DNA of 64,000 bases from Loripinus fragilis (lineage: Eukaryota; Mollusca; Bivalvia; Lucinida; Lucinidae): assembly GCA_964019695.1 (NCBI GenBank), contig OZ026515.1:137645049-137709048 (forward strand). The letters are read 5' to 3'. The notes below the pieces were generated by a model. It searched no databases. It saw only the letters and a program-made list of their open reading frames with translations, and had not been told where the DNA came from. Both the position numbers and the translations under genes were made by a program. Shown in pieces: positions 55,601 to 62,927 of the stretch; the first letter of the stretch is position 1, and the number at the start of each line of letters is the position of its first letter.

Positions 55601-58600
55601 AAATGTTCAGTACAGCTGAAAACTGCATGGAAAAGTGAATGATCTTATCAAATAGGTGTATTTTTCTCTTGTTTGTAATTATTTGCGTCCCTCCAATAAT
55701 TCTAGACCGTTGAATTTTAACATAAATGCAGTTGTTTTGATAGTGATAAATTGTTAACATTTACGAAAATGGTAAAATGTTTACCTAAATTTGAGTATTT
55801 TTACTGTGTTCTTTAAAAATAAAAACATTATTTTTAAAATTAGAAGATCAAATGTTACAGACTATGCAGCTTTAAATCAGAATTCAATAGGAAAAGTGGT
55901 GCCGAGTGGTGTATTTCGTTCATCGGACTGTTTTATAGTAACTCGGACCCAGTAAACTCGGATAGTATTATTATAGATCTTTACAAAAAAAGGTTTGGAA
56001 TGCAGTTTATTCTGTTAATTTGAAAAGTAAACATCAAATGAAACATTGGAGCTTTAATTTTATAAAATAAATAAAACACGTTTGATTAAAATGCAGTTTA
56101 TTCCGTAGAGGTGCAAAAATTCTGACATTCCGTGCAATGCATTCTCCACATGCTATTTTTAGAATCAAGCGTCTCGTGACACTGATCAAGGCAAACCCAC
56201 TGAAAGATAGTAAAATCGTTATTTTTGAAATAGTCTGAAAAGAATTGTCCCCGGGGGGACGATAACAGCATATTGCCTGTTTGGACATGTCTTCCTGGGT
56301 TTAACCAGTACAAAGCAGAAGATAAAGTGTCTTGCTTAAGGACACAAAGCAATGCCTCCGGTGAACACAAAATTGTTTGTTCAAGTCAGGGTTCTGCCAT
56401 GTTTTCAATAATTTTTCAGTGCTATCACTGTTATTTGACAGGCTTCTTCTATTTATATACTGATGGATTTTTCCATACAGATTGATACAACAAGCCTTTA
56501 GGATGGGATGGTCGACTGTATATATCAAGGGGTCACAGGTTATAAATTTCAAAACAGTATTTCATCATATGAAGATCTTTTTTGTGTTATCAAACAGTGC
56601 AAGCCATATAGGAGCAGTCTGATCAGGGTCTACATTGTTTACCATCTGCCACTATATTATAGGCATCTCATAAAGTGATGTCCAATACAGCTAATGCATA
56701 AAATGTGAAACCTCCTTATATTTCCCCCTGATGTACTCATAAGCTCCCCGCCCACACCTTCCCTGACCTTGAAAACAACTGTTGTGGTGTATATAAACGT
56801 AGATATGACTAACCTTGAACATAGATATCCCATGAAGTCTTGCTGCATGGACACTGTCTTTTTCAGCTCTGAAAAGTAATGCAATCACCTTTCAAAGTAC
56901 TATTATGCAAAACTAAATTGCAGTTGCACGCCCCACTTATGTAAGCAAGTCACTTGACTTATTTGGAAGGATACCATCCAGCAGTTTAGGAGATAGCATA
57001 ACAGAGAGATAGACAGAGGGACAGGAGGTGATCACAATATCCACAATGCTTTTCAAAATGTGTGGAGATAATAAAAACTAGACTTCAGTTGATGGTACAC
57101 AATCGCAAATACCCGCTTTTTTTACTGTTGACCTTGAGGTTACACAGAATATTACCCAATACCCTTTACATCATGATACCTATTCACATGCAAAGTTTAA
57201 AGTTGCTACATCCAACCGTTTAGGTAGAGATGTATTTACAAGAAAATACAGTATATGATCTTGACCTTGGCATCAAGGTGACTTGAAATATTGCCAAGCA
57301 CCCTCTACATCATGTGACCTATGCACATGCAAATATTAAAGTTGCTACATCTAACCGTTTAGGCGGAGATGCATTTACAAGAAAGGACTGTATCTGACCT
57401 TGGCATCAAGGTACCCAGTACCCGCTACATCATGTGACATATACAACTGCAAAGTTTGATGTTGCTACATCCAATGGTTTAGGAGGAGATGCATTTACAA
57501 GAAAATACATTCTAATGATTCTTTGACCTTGGGGTCAAGGTCATATGAAATGTTGCCAAGTACCCTCTACATCATGTGACCTATACATCTGCAACGTTTG
57601 AAGTTGCTACGTCTAATGGTTGAGGAGATGCATTTACAAGAAAATACATTATTTGACCTTGACCTTGGGGTCAAGGTCACATGAAATATGGCCCCTCTAC
57701 ATAAAGTGACCTATATAGCTGCAAAGTTTGAAGTTGCTACCTATAGTTAAGGAAAAGATGCATTTACAAGAAAATACATTATTTGACCTTTGACCATGAC
57801 CTTGGGGTCAAGATCACATGAAATATTGCCCAGTACCCTCTACATCATGTGACCTATACATCTGAAAGGTTTGAAGTTGCTATACATAATTTGACCTTTG
57901 ACCTTGACGAAATGTTGACCAGTACCCTCTACATCATGTGACCTATGCAGCTATAAAATTTGAAGTTGTTACGGCCAATGGTTTAGGAGGAGATACAATT
58001 ACAAGAAACCCCATGTACGAGGGGCATTTGGAAAAGTCTTAGCATGGCATTATAACTCCACAATGCGTTGATAAAATGCTATCAAATTATACATTTTTGG
58101 AAACTAGAATTCAACAACTACTTGATGTTTTTTTTTGTAGAAAAAGGACTCAGCGTGCACGTGCAGCGCATGCTCAAAATGAATAGGGTTTATACACTGG
58201 CTGAAATCTTAAGCAAAATATTGGTAAAAAACGAAGGAAAATTGGGGACCTTATTTACGATCATGGTTTAACAAATTGACCATTTGGTGCCAACTTAATT
58301 TTTATTATATTTAATTATGCGATCACTGCTTGCATGACTTACACCTTTACATTCGGAAAATGTCGACTAATTGAGAAATGGTAAACTTTCAAAAATGGGA
58401 CTTATTTTGATTTTTCTTTTTACTTTTACTATAAATTGTGTCACTACAGAAGCACGAAAAATGCCTATTGAGTATATGCTTGCTTTATTTGTAAAGAACA
58501 ATGCATACGAATCATTTCGTCGCGCAAAAAGTGTGGCTTGTTTAGTTCTGTATTCAAGAAAATTATTCCTAATAACACTACCCTACTTTTCAAGAAGTGG

Positions 58601-61600
58601 GTGGGGTATCTTAACCCCTCACATTTTGTCGATGACATAAGAACTTCTCATAGTATCGCATTAAACATCACAAAATTGATTGATTTCTACTCTCGAGGTA
58701 TTTTTACTTTTTTGTTTGCCGCCTTTTTTCAATTGAAATGAACCAGAACGTCAACTGATAGCTAAACTTACTCTCCCCCATAGGAAGATTTATTATAAGA
58801 GTTATCTTCCCTTTGTTCTGGTTTACAAAATTTCTGTTGGTTTCAATACAAAGAGCATAAAGTGTGCTTGACAAAAATACCAACACACAGCATTTTTAAA
58901 CTACTGTCGGTTATATTTTTTTAAAGTATGTGCATTGTGACATGTGAGTTTTAGTCGAAATAAGCATATTGCTTTGCTTTCTAGATGGTTTTGGTATTGG
59001 TGTTCTGGTATTTAGCTATTAGAAACATCGCATGCGGTCATCAATTGTATAATAACTGTACCAGATTGTGGCCTATCAAACGGTACAAAATTATCTAATT
59101 TAATGAACTATTGTTATGTTATGCACACTTTTCAAAAGGTAAAATGTTATAGTTTCCACTAAAATTATGCATTTTCCAGTATACAAACAGTACATGTATT
59201 TACAATAATATTTTTTGCATCTGTTTTATAATATCCTCATGAAATTTGTGCCAAAACATAGAGGAAGGATAGCTCTTTAAAATGATACCAAACATGATAG
59301 GGTTTGTAAATCGGTTACTGAGATAACAGACCATGCTAAGAACTTTCCAAATGCCCCTCGTACATGCGCACACACAGACAGACGGACGACGGACAACTTT
59401 GGTACGAAATCAATATACCCTTTTTTCCAAAGAAAAAAGCGAGTATAATAAACCAGCCCACTAGCGAGTACAGCTAAGTGAAATAACATGTTTAGGGCAA
59501 TGCTGATCTACCCCAGGCAAAAGAAATTGACACTGATTTAACCAGGTATATTGAATTACAAAACATGCCTGATAGGGACGTTACATGAGAAAATTATGCA
59601 CCATTTTTTTCATGGAAAAAGGGAACTGATTCAGTCTAAATGGTCATAATTCAGTAGAAACTGGAATAATTTCGGTTTTCTGTACCCCCCCCCCCCCCCC
59701 CCCCCAACCCCCATTGATTTATACTACTGACCCACACTTCCAAAGCAAAATGCATCATTTTATTTAGAAACAATGCCTTGTTGAAAAATTTCGTTCAGAG
59801 GTTATAGCAAGACGTTTACTTAATCAGATAATGGTTAATAATAAATGATGGAATGAAAAGGTACTGCTTTAATATTCACAAATTAGTGATCTGCCTTTTG
59901 ATAAAATTGTGTTACAATCGATGAAATAATATATGAAATATTCGAGGTTCAATCTGATTTAGGGTTAGAAGTGTGGGTCCGTTTTTAATTTTCAAACTTC
60001 TACACCCTCTTTTGAAAACAGAGTAGATCCAAATCAACTGGCTTCATCAGATGCCAGCTGATCAGGATCAACACTGCTCTAAATCTACTAAATAAATCCT
60101 TATTTACAATTAAAAAATATATTGCATTTATTGTTTGTAGAATAATCTATATGTAGCATTTCTTTTTGAGACAGTATATACAAGTACCTTAAAGACCTAT
60201 ATTCCTGTCCATTAGAGATCATTAAAGGATTAACTGATTAGGAACAGCTTCAGTATCTCACTGGATTAAAGCGACCCCAAGAGAGGACTTTCCTGTATAT
60301 AACACAATTTCTTTCACAGAGATAAATATCAATATTTTATCAGAAAATACCTTGACCATTTATGGAACCATTTTATTGCCCCCAGTAAAGAAGACATAAT
60401 CACCTCATAAAGATTAGCCATTGCTCTGTCTGGAATAGCCCTCAGGCAGTGATACCACTTTTATTGGCTAACAATTTAGGTCTTTAACTTACCCAGTAAT
60501 ACTGGAGATGTATTCTTCTAAGTATATACAGGATTTCTCCAAATAGTTCATGTTTATTGATATCTGTATTAACTGAAATTTAAAATGATATCAGTGTCTG
60601 ACTTGAATCATATGAGCCAGCACACAAGATTGCGGTACTTATCGTACTGTCAAAGCAGCAAAGGTTGAGGTGAACCAGTGTGTTTGTGCAGGCTCACCAG
60701 ACCCTTTGCTGCTCCTATATACAAAATATGGATGTAGATGAAGCCTCAGTTCAATATTTAGGCCTCTAACCTCTCCGGATAAATGTACATGCAAGCTTTA
60801 AGAGTGACTTTGTGCTTATACAATAAGAAACAAACTCTTGTGTACTGGCTCATAACAAGAATATATAAGAATCCATCATGTGTGTGAGTGCAGGATAGAA
60901 AAATCCATCTCGAGGATCGCTGTTTGGCATCACAAGATTAGCCGAGTGATGACAAATAACGATCCAAGAGACAGATTTTTCTATCCCATCTTCACACGAA
61001 TAATGCATTCTTTTTCTTGCTCACCATTAAATACTGCATATTACGTTTCAAATAAGGTTCATAGAAGTTCCTGAATACACTGAGATACGACATGATATGA
61101 TGACGTCACTTTAACATAACAATGACGTCACTTGACGACCATGTGCTTGAGTTCCAATACAACCAATGTACAGCCCTCATTTGACAGCCTGGGCAAGATA
61201 GCATGGGTAAAATAAGATTTTCTATTCCAGGGTTAAATCTCAGATGTCCTTATCGGTGTGCAAGAAATGCAAAAGCTACTGCAGAAGGCTCTTACAATGG
61301 CCTGTTGAAAGCCTATGGATGACTGAAAGGATCTGCTGAGTTTTTCATTTCTTTTAAACTATGATTCCACCATATTCTGGCATGTGATAGTGGAAAATAA
61401 AGACCTGTTATAGTACAGTAAAACCTGTGTAAAATGGCCACTCTTCAAAAAGACCTATAATTTGTTTTCAAGACCAATTATCGCTTAATGCAGGTCAAAA
61501 GTATTGCAGAATGCTCCAAGGGGAGCATTCAGCAATACTTTCGCCCTTCATTAAGCTACCAATTGTTATTAAGATCTTTTTATGTTTATTTTTGAGTGAC

Positions 61601-62927
61601 CGTTTTACACAGGTTTTACTGCACTGCATTACTCTAATATCATACTCCATGTGACATAATTTTCTAAGGTCCAGAGAAGCAAACTTTTTGAGCATAAAAT
61701 TGAAATTTATTTCTTATCCATCATATTGGCATGGACGCAAGAAAATCTGTCTTCGGGGTGTCCGAAAAAATCAGATTCAAACCAGTGCTCAGCTACAGAG
61801 ACTAGCTAGAAAATTGAAATTTTGCTCGCAGCAAGTCTAGATATACTTTCCAATAAGCAAATAATAAAGGCACTGACTAGACTGCGCCAATGCGCAGGCT
61901 GGTCTGCACCTTTGTTGTTCGCATACCCCCCGAAGACAGGCCCATAGCAGATGTTTTGGGTGCTCAAAAGAACCATCTCATCAAGACTGTTCTTTCATTG
62001 ACACGGCTCTTTTGAGAAGTAGTACCTATGTCTTGGTTAAAAAAAATTACTATAGGTAAACTGCATACCTTTAAAATATCTGACCATCACCATATGATTC
62101 AAAAGATGTTGAAAGAGACATTATCTCTTCCCTTGCTAGCCGAAACTTTTGTCATCTGCTGATAACCTTTGCAAACAGTTTGGACCCAGATTAAGACCCG
62201 ACAAAAATTCGGTCAAGATCTGGATCCAAACCATTTGACACTATGCTTGTATTCTCCTGAAAGAATTTTTTGAAAAACTTAATTATGAAAAAAAGTCAGC
62301 ATACGATAGCAATAGCAAGAATTATTACCCAGCATGAAAAGCACTAAGCACTAACATAACAACCCCAATCGGATCTGCCTCAGCCAATTCGGCGGAATCA
62401 GATCTCGGATATATCAAGGATCTACTTTTATATCGTGACCCTGATGTTACATAACGTGAAGCTAACGTCATAGAAACCATGCAAACACAATAACAAGTGC
62501 GAATGCAGTAAAACAAACAATTATAAATGAAATTTATGTTTTTTTCTCGATAAAATATCGCCGTAGCGATATTTTATCGAAAAATATGTAAACTTTATTT
62601 ATTCTGCTGATTGAACTTTTTGGGTAATCAGAAAAATGGATTTTAATAGGGCTGAACCCACATGCTACAGAACTAATTTTCCTTACGCCAGTTCCTGCTA
62701 ACTAAATGGAGCTTTTTTGTACATAGTACTACGCGTAATGCGCCTTACTTAGACCCGAGGCTTCGTTTGATTCTCGAATTGTGCCTGACTTTCCCAATTG
62801 ATAACAACCCCATACCTGTAAAAGACTTAGATTGGGCTTCTTGATCAGAGATGATAAACAACCACTGAGAGTCCTCGTCAATAACAAGTTGGTGGACTTT
62901 CTTATCATATCATCTATCTCAGTATGG
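34493..62927 (-). CDS. EXOC6: EXOC6/Sec15 exocyst subunit, C-terminal 299 residues (gene span, nine exons)
   Basis: Nine exons (112+80+55+73+107+142+74+113+145 bp = 901) join with matching phases and GT/AG sites into one open frame of 299 residues plus TGA. The order matches the C-terminal half of vertebrate EXOC6: EIDDMIRKSTNLLLTRTLSG, KLNQRIDEFLDLA, HPSGYLMDLIAFLQSIF, KVAKTACMSACKHIA, EPVPGFNDGTLQLAFADLRQ, LLDLFLNEDWSVYLADYG, KYLRVQPQVAISILEK and KQLRSLVNGQNSLHN. Sec15 is the exocyst subunit that binds Rab11/Rab8/Sec4-type GTPases through this helical C-terminal domain and tethers secretory vesicles to the plasma membrane. The N-terminal half lies beyond base 64000. I cannot separate EXOC6 from EXOC6B; invertebrates usually have a single Sec15. 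No poly-A signal was assigned. Confidence 0.92.
34638..36459 (-). other. EXOC6 last intron
   Basis: 1.8 kb, no exon seen. It holds paired TGATCAGATGCYGCAT hairpin repeats (about 34850-35020), repeat X copy 3 (about 35155-35300) and a 38-bp near-perfect hairpin (35701-35738). Confidence 0.55.
35701..35738. repeat. Perfect 17-bp stem hairpin
   Basis: TTTTGAGGCTGACTTTC, a CGTA loop and GAAAGTCAGCCTCAAAA. The stem has no mismatch. There is no flanking TSD and no U run typical of known small RNAs. Confidence 0.8.
36460..36572 (-). CDS. EXOC6: EXOC6 penultimate exon
   Basis: Minus-strand acceptor TCTCTTGCAG and donor GTAAAT. It encodes LLDLFLNEDWSVYLADYGNP, then KAKYLRVQPQVAISILEK. The WSVYLADYG and KYLRVxP segments are near-invariant in Sec15. 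Confidence 0.93.
36703..37868. mobile_element. hAT-like MITE with a LINE fragment inside it
   Basis: The ends ATAATAGAGGTGCAATGATAC and GTATATCGTTGCACCCCTAT are inverted repeats of the widespread hAT-type 'GGGGTGCAACGATA' pattern. Inner GCGATATATTGCGATAT / TATCACGATAGGATAT stretches continue the arms. The flanking 8 bp are not identical, so the TSD is unproven. Confidence 0.6.
36870..37740 (+). pseudogene. Internally deleted non-LTR reverse transcriptase
   Basis: An early RT segment reads NVPDDWRHTNVSPVFKKGEK, then YNAANYRPVSLTCICCKTLE, and ends in a TAG near 37044. The frame with DLIIMDFAKALDKVPHRRLL, SSWLSGCSQQVVLDG and SGVPQGWVLGPILF follows (37180-37400), and then a jump to KYLGITITENMDWGQHISDI, ATKTLGLLPRN and KLEYAAPIW (37440-37620). 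The catalytic YADD block between the LGPILF and KYLGI segments is missing, so an internal deletion removed the active site. It belongs to the Jockey/CR1/L2-type LINEs by motif style and is not functional. Confidence 0.85.
38514..38587 (-). CDS. EXOC6: EXOC6 exon (EPVPGF segment)
   Basis: Minus-strand acceptor TTATTTCAG and donor GTATTT. It encodes EFAASEPVPGFNDGTLQLAF, then ADLRQ (the first residue is split). EPVPGF followed by LQLAFxDLRQ is highly conserved in Sec15. Confidence 0.93.
38801..40136 (-). mobile_element. Tandem-core element, reversed copy, with a MITE inside
   Basis: It starts ACAAGAGGACCCTGGGGTCC and ends CCTCACCTTGAGCCGAGTTA, the inverse of 14991-16033. About eight units of roughly 140 bp carry TTTGGACCAGTGGTTCAGG, TAGCTCTGGCAGCCATTTTG and CCATTTGTGCAATTT. 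A family A MITE (39595-39833) splits one unit. The element ends 41 bp from the EXOC6 exon donor at 40178. Confidence 0.65.
39595..39833 (+). mobile_element. TIR MITE, family A, copy 5
   Basis: TGAGCCACGACAAAAGATTT ... AAATCACATGCTGCGGCTCA, inserted between ACAATT and TTTGTGCAATTTT of the surrounding tandem unit. Confidence 0.75.
40178..40319 (-). CDS. EXOC6: EXOC6 exon (KVAKTACMSACKH segment)
   Basis: Minus-strand acceptor TTTGTTTACAG and donor GTGAGT. It encodes EKVAKTACMSACKHIAVSLK, then DFLLDNNVTQMTLSSLQQFS and LDLVQCE. The VAxTACMSACxH block followed by QQF.LD..QCE is diagnostic for Sec15. Confidence 0.93.
40461..40753. mobile_element. CATGTGCGGATCC-ended element with TCCAG TSD
   Basis: Ends CATGTGCGGATCCAGAGGGG and ACTGTCTGTATCCGCGCATG. 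The flanks TCCAG (40456-40460) and TCCAG (40754-40758) form a 5-bp TSD, and the duplicate unit shows the empty site. The body includes GGTCCGTACCCCCCCCCCTC and a CATGGAAACGCCATT / AATGGCGTTTCC palindrome. Confidence 0.7.
40958..41185 (-). mobile_element. TIR MITE, family A, copy 6 (reversed)
   Basis: TGAGCTGTGACCTGTGATTT ... CATCTCATGCCACGGCTCA. The internal landmarks run in the opposite order to the other copies. It sits between the two duplicated units, preceded and followed by AA or A-rich flanks. Confidence 0.7.
41451..41689 (+). mobile_element. TIR MITE family B with demonstrable TA TSD
   Basis: TGGGCCTCGAGGCAACAAAA ... TTTTCACGTGTTGAGGCCCA inserted at ACCCA-TA-TGATCAATATG. Unit 1 of the duplication retains the uninterrupted ACCCATATGATCAATATG, which proves a TA duplication. 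Confidence 0.85.
42007..42276 (+). mobile_element. TIR MITE, family A, copy 7
   Basis: TGAGCCAGTGCATGAGATTT ... AAATCTCATGCCGTGGCTCA. It contains an internal tandem duplication of TCTAAAAGGAGGCTGCAGAG (about 30 bp). Confidence 0.7.
42476..42655 (-). mobile_element. SINE S1, reversed
   Basis: On the plus strand it reads GGATTCTTTACGTCCCATCA, then CTTCCTGGGTTGAACCAG, CTTGCTCAAGGACCACAA, a B box complement (GGCTCGAACCTGC) and an A box complement (GCACTCTACTACTGAG). Confidence 0.7.
42715..42933 (+). mobile_element. TIR MITE family B, diverged copy
   Basis: GTGGGTCTCGACACAAGAAA ... GAAGACAGGTTTTCTCATGA, then TGCCCA. The internal GATATGCAGTCTGATCAGGG is conserved with the family. Confidence 0.6.
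42949..43129. mobile_element. Foldback MITE family C, short core
   Basis: CAGTAAAACTTGTGTAAAAC ... TTAAGACAGGTTTTACTGTA. The central palindrome is shortened to AGTATTGCGGAGCATTCTGC. Confidence 0.7.
43577..44301. mobile_element. hAT-like non-autonomous element with perfect 8-bp TSD
   Basis: Ends TACGGCTGCCACGTTTACAC and TTTGTAAACGTGGCAGCCCTA. TSD GTGACAAG at 43569-43576 and 44302-44309 is exact. The inner arms repeat GTAAAC...GTTTAC motifs (GTGTAAACGGCACCGTTTC / GTGTAAACTGGACTGTTTC). There is no transposase ORF in 725 bp. Confidence 0.85.
44790..44950. mobile_element. MITE family E2 copy
   Basis: TTAAACATATGTTTTGG, the hairpin GTGCTCAAAAGAACCGTCTC / GAGACGGTTTTTTGAGTACC, and the right end CTTATCTGGAGGCC. 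The left end is eroded. Confidence 0.6.
45890..46330. repeat. Dispersed repeat, copy 2 (pair at 370-850)
   Basis: Collinear with 370-850 on the same strand, ending with TAGTGCCAATTGACTAC and CACTT/TACTTTAATC. The boundaries are soft and the function is unknown. Confidence 0.6.
48260..48456. mobile_element. Hairpin MITE, family D, copy 4 (uninterrupted)
   Basis: CAGTAAATGTTTTAAAATTT ... AAATTTTAGAACATTTACCG. Hairpin CAGATCAGACTGCTTCTG / CAGAAGCAGTCTGATC. It provides the empty-site reference for the insertion at 3557-4546. Confidence 0.7.
48911..49002. repeat. Short foldback CCCCCCCGTGTGCCAGCAAAAGC
   Basis: CCCCCCGTGTGCCAGCAA is mirrored by TTGCTGGCACAAGGGGGG around about 50 bp of spacer. A very short MITE by structure. 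Confidence 0.6.
52040..52370. repeat. Duplicated hairpin block AGTCTTGCCAGAG
   Basis: Two direct copies (about 52040-52190 and 52194-52370) of AGAGGGCTCAGAGGCCTA, then GTGTGTGCAAGCAGCTAA and CCTCTGTGCAGTCTTGCCAG. Each folds through CTGGCAAGACTGC / GCAGTCTTGCCAG. Confidence 0.65.
52446..52552 (-). CDS. EXOC6: EXOC6 exon (SGYLMDLIAFLQSIF segment)
   Basis: Minus-strand acceptor TTATTTTCAG and donor GTAAGT. It encodes ASYNWSLSEPQVHPSGYLMD, then LIAFLQSIFMSFTNLP. The SGYLMDLIxFLxSIF motif is strongly conserved in Sec15. Confidence 0.93.
52553..54033 (-). other. EXOC6 intron
   Basis: 1.5 kb. The only structured item seen is a GATGAAATGCTGCATTATGC hairpin repeat (about 53565-53630). No exon recognised. 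Confidence 0.5.
54034..54106 (-). CDS. EXOC6: EXOC6 exon (KLNQRIDEFLDL segment)
   Basis: Minus-strand acceptor TATATTTCAG and donor GTATGT. It encodes DARSEAEENIYKKLNQRIDE, then FLDL plus one split base (completing Ala with the next exon). The IYxKLNQxIDEF pattern fits Sec15. Confidence 0.92.
54380..54706. repeat. Inner CCCCGGGG module 1
   Basis: A 54-bp near-perfect palindrome at its left (54389-54442: CTATATATAGTCCCGTTATT ... GGGACTATATATATAG), then AAGTTTCCCCGGGAAGAGGG, GGTCCCCGGGGACAATAATT and ATCATCCCCGGGGACGATAA, ending ACGGGACTATATATATAGCG. Confidence 0.75.
54849..55225. repeat. Inner CCCCGGGG module 2
   Basis: Same layout as module 1, with a 53-bp palindrome at 54858-54910. It contains AAGTTTCCCCGGGAAGAGGG and two CCCCGGGGACAATAATTACA segments (one more than module 1), ending AACGGGACTATATATAGCGA. 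Confidence 0.75.
56814..56868 (-). CDS. EXOC6: EXOC6 exon (HAARLHGISMFK segment)
   Basis: Minus-strand acceptor ACTTTTCAG and donor GTTAGT, 55 bp. It encodes AEKDSVHAARLHGISMFK after a split Gly codon. The vertebrate counterpart has a TVHTTRLYG-type segment here. Confidence 0.88.
57080..58010. repeat. Tandem array of about 120-bp units (TGACCTTGACCTTGGGGTCAAGG)
   Basis: About eight degenerate units with CTACATCATGTGACCTATAC, AAGTTTGAAGTTGCTACAT, GGTTTAGGAGGAGATGCATT, TACAAGAAAATACATTATTT and TGACCTTGGGGTCAAGGTCA. The last motif is an internal palindrome and also contains TGACCT nuclear-receptor-like half sites, which I regard as coincidental. The parent element's other end (GACAGACGGACGACGGACAA, then ATCAATATACCC) reappears after the insert at about 59371-59420. 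Confidence 0.75.
58018..59360. mobile_element. Tc1/mariner-like TIR element (1.34 kb), TA target
   Basis: TIRs of about 30 bp: CGAGGGGCATTTGGAAAAGT, then CTTAGCATGG at the left; CCATGCTAAGAACTTTCCAA, then ATGCCCCTCG at the right. They are flanked by TA at 58016-58017 and 59361-59362. Length and ends match mariner-type elements. The ORFs inside (67, 89 and 67 codons) show no transposase motif I recognise, so it is either badly decayed or a non-autonomous relative. Confidence 0.75.
59685..59705. repeat. Poly-C run of about 21 bases
   Basis: Homopolymer followed by AACCCCCATTG. Likely length-variable. Confidence 0.85.
60493..60572 (-). CDS. EXOC6: EXOC6 exon (YLEKSCIYLEEYISSIT segment)
   Basis: Minus-strand acceptor AAATTTCAG and donor GTAAGT. 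It encodes LIQISINMNYLEKSCIYLEE, then YISSIT plus a split Gly. The LxQIxIN..YLE..C.YLE.YI pattern fits the Sec15 core. Confidence 0.9.
61416..61622. mobile_element. Foldback MITE family C
   Basis: CAGTAAAACCTGTGTAAAAT ... ACACAGGTTTTACTG. Core AGTATTGCAGAATGCTCC / GGAGCATTCAGCAATACT. Confidence 0.75.
61726..61944 (+). mobile_element. TIR MITE family B inside a family E2 MITE
   Basis: It sits between TTCTTATCCATCATA and GCAGATGTTTTGGGTGCTCA, which are adjacent parts of family E2. Ends TTGGCATGGACGCAAGAAAA / GAAGACAGGCCCATA, with the internal palindrome CTGCGCCAATGCGCAG. Confidence 0.6.
62548..62579. repeat. Perfect 14-bp stem hairpin CGATAAAATATCGC
   Basis: CGATAAAATATCGC, CGTA loop, GCGATATTTTATCG. 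The loop is the same CGTA as in the hairpin at 35701-35738, although the stems are unrelated. Confidence 0.8.
62816..62927 (-). CDS. EXOC6: EXOC6 exon (EIDDMIRKSTNLLLTRTL segment)
   Basis: Minus-strand acceptor TATTTTGTAG and donor GTATGG. It encodes HTEIDDMIRKSTNLLLTRTL, then SGCLSSLIKKPNLSLLQ. This is one of the most conserved Sec15 stretches, and it is the most upstream EXOC6 exon inside the window. Confidence 0.94.

Larger units (their letters stand above)
54186..56278. mobile_element. Palindrome-rich 2.09-kb TIR element with CCCCGGGG cores
   Basis: Ends AGGCAATATCCCGTTATCCTCC and GGGACGATAACAGCATATTGCCT are imperfect inverted repeats of about 45 bp. The 6-bp TSD is GTTTGG (54180-54185 and 56279-56284). 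Inside are two related modules (about 54380-54706 and 54849-55225). Each begins TCGCTATATATAGTCCCGTT (or TCAC...) and ends AACGGGACTATATATAGCG, with several CCCCGGGG palindromes and a shared GGGGAAGTTTCCCCGGGAAG segment. The rest is AT-rich with recurrent ACGGAATAAATCGCAT / ATTCCGT motifs. No transposase ORF is seen. Superfamily unknown. Confidence 0.75.
54135..56372 (-). mobile_element. Reversed SINE S1 split by a 2.1-kb element
   Basis: The left part (54135-54179: TTGAGTCTTTACGCCCCAGT, then CAACTATTTTTCAGTCATG) and right part (56285-56372: ACATGTCTTCCTGGGTTTAA, then CTTGCTTAAGGACACAAAGC) rejoin into a normal SINE body. Confidence 0.7.
56869..60492 (-). other. EXOC6 intron with a tandem-repeat element and a mariner-like insert
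   Basis: 3.6 kb. It contains the 120-bp tandem array (57080-58010), a TA-flanked TIR insert (58018-59360), the remaining end of the array element (59363-59460), a poly-C run (59685-59705) and a GATGCCAGCTGATCAGGATC hairpin repeat (about 60015-60075). No exon recognised. Confidence 0.55.
60573..62815 (-). other. EXOC6 intron
   Basis: 2.2 kb. It holds a GAGCCAGCACACAAGATTGC...TACTGGCTCA repeat (60612-60852; a relative is near 46650), a foldback MITE (61416-61622), a family B MITE (61726-61944) inside a family E2 MITE, a GCAAACAGTTTGGACCC hairpin (about 62170-62235) and a perfect CGATAAAATATCGC hairpin (62548-62579). Confidence 0.55.

Noticed and set aside
57080..58010. Cluster of nuclear receptor response elements (TGACCT half sites)
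   Set aside because: The motif is part of the tandem unit of a mobile element, so its repetition is not evidence of regulation.
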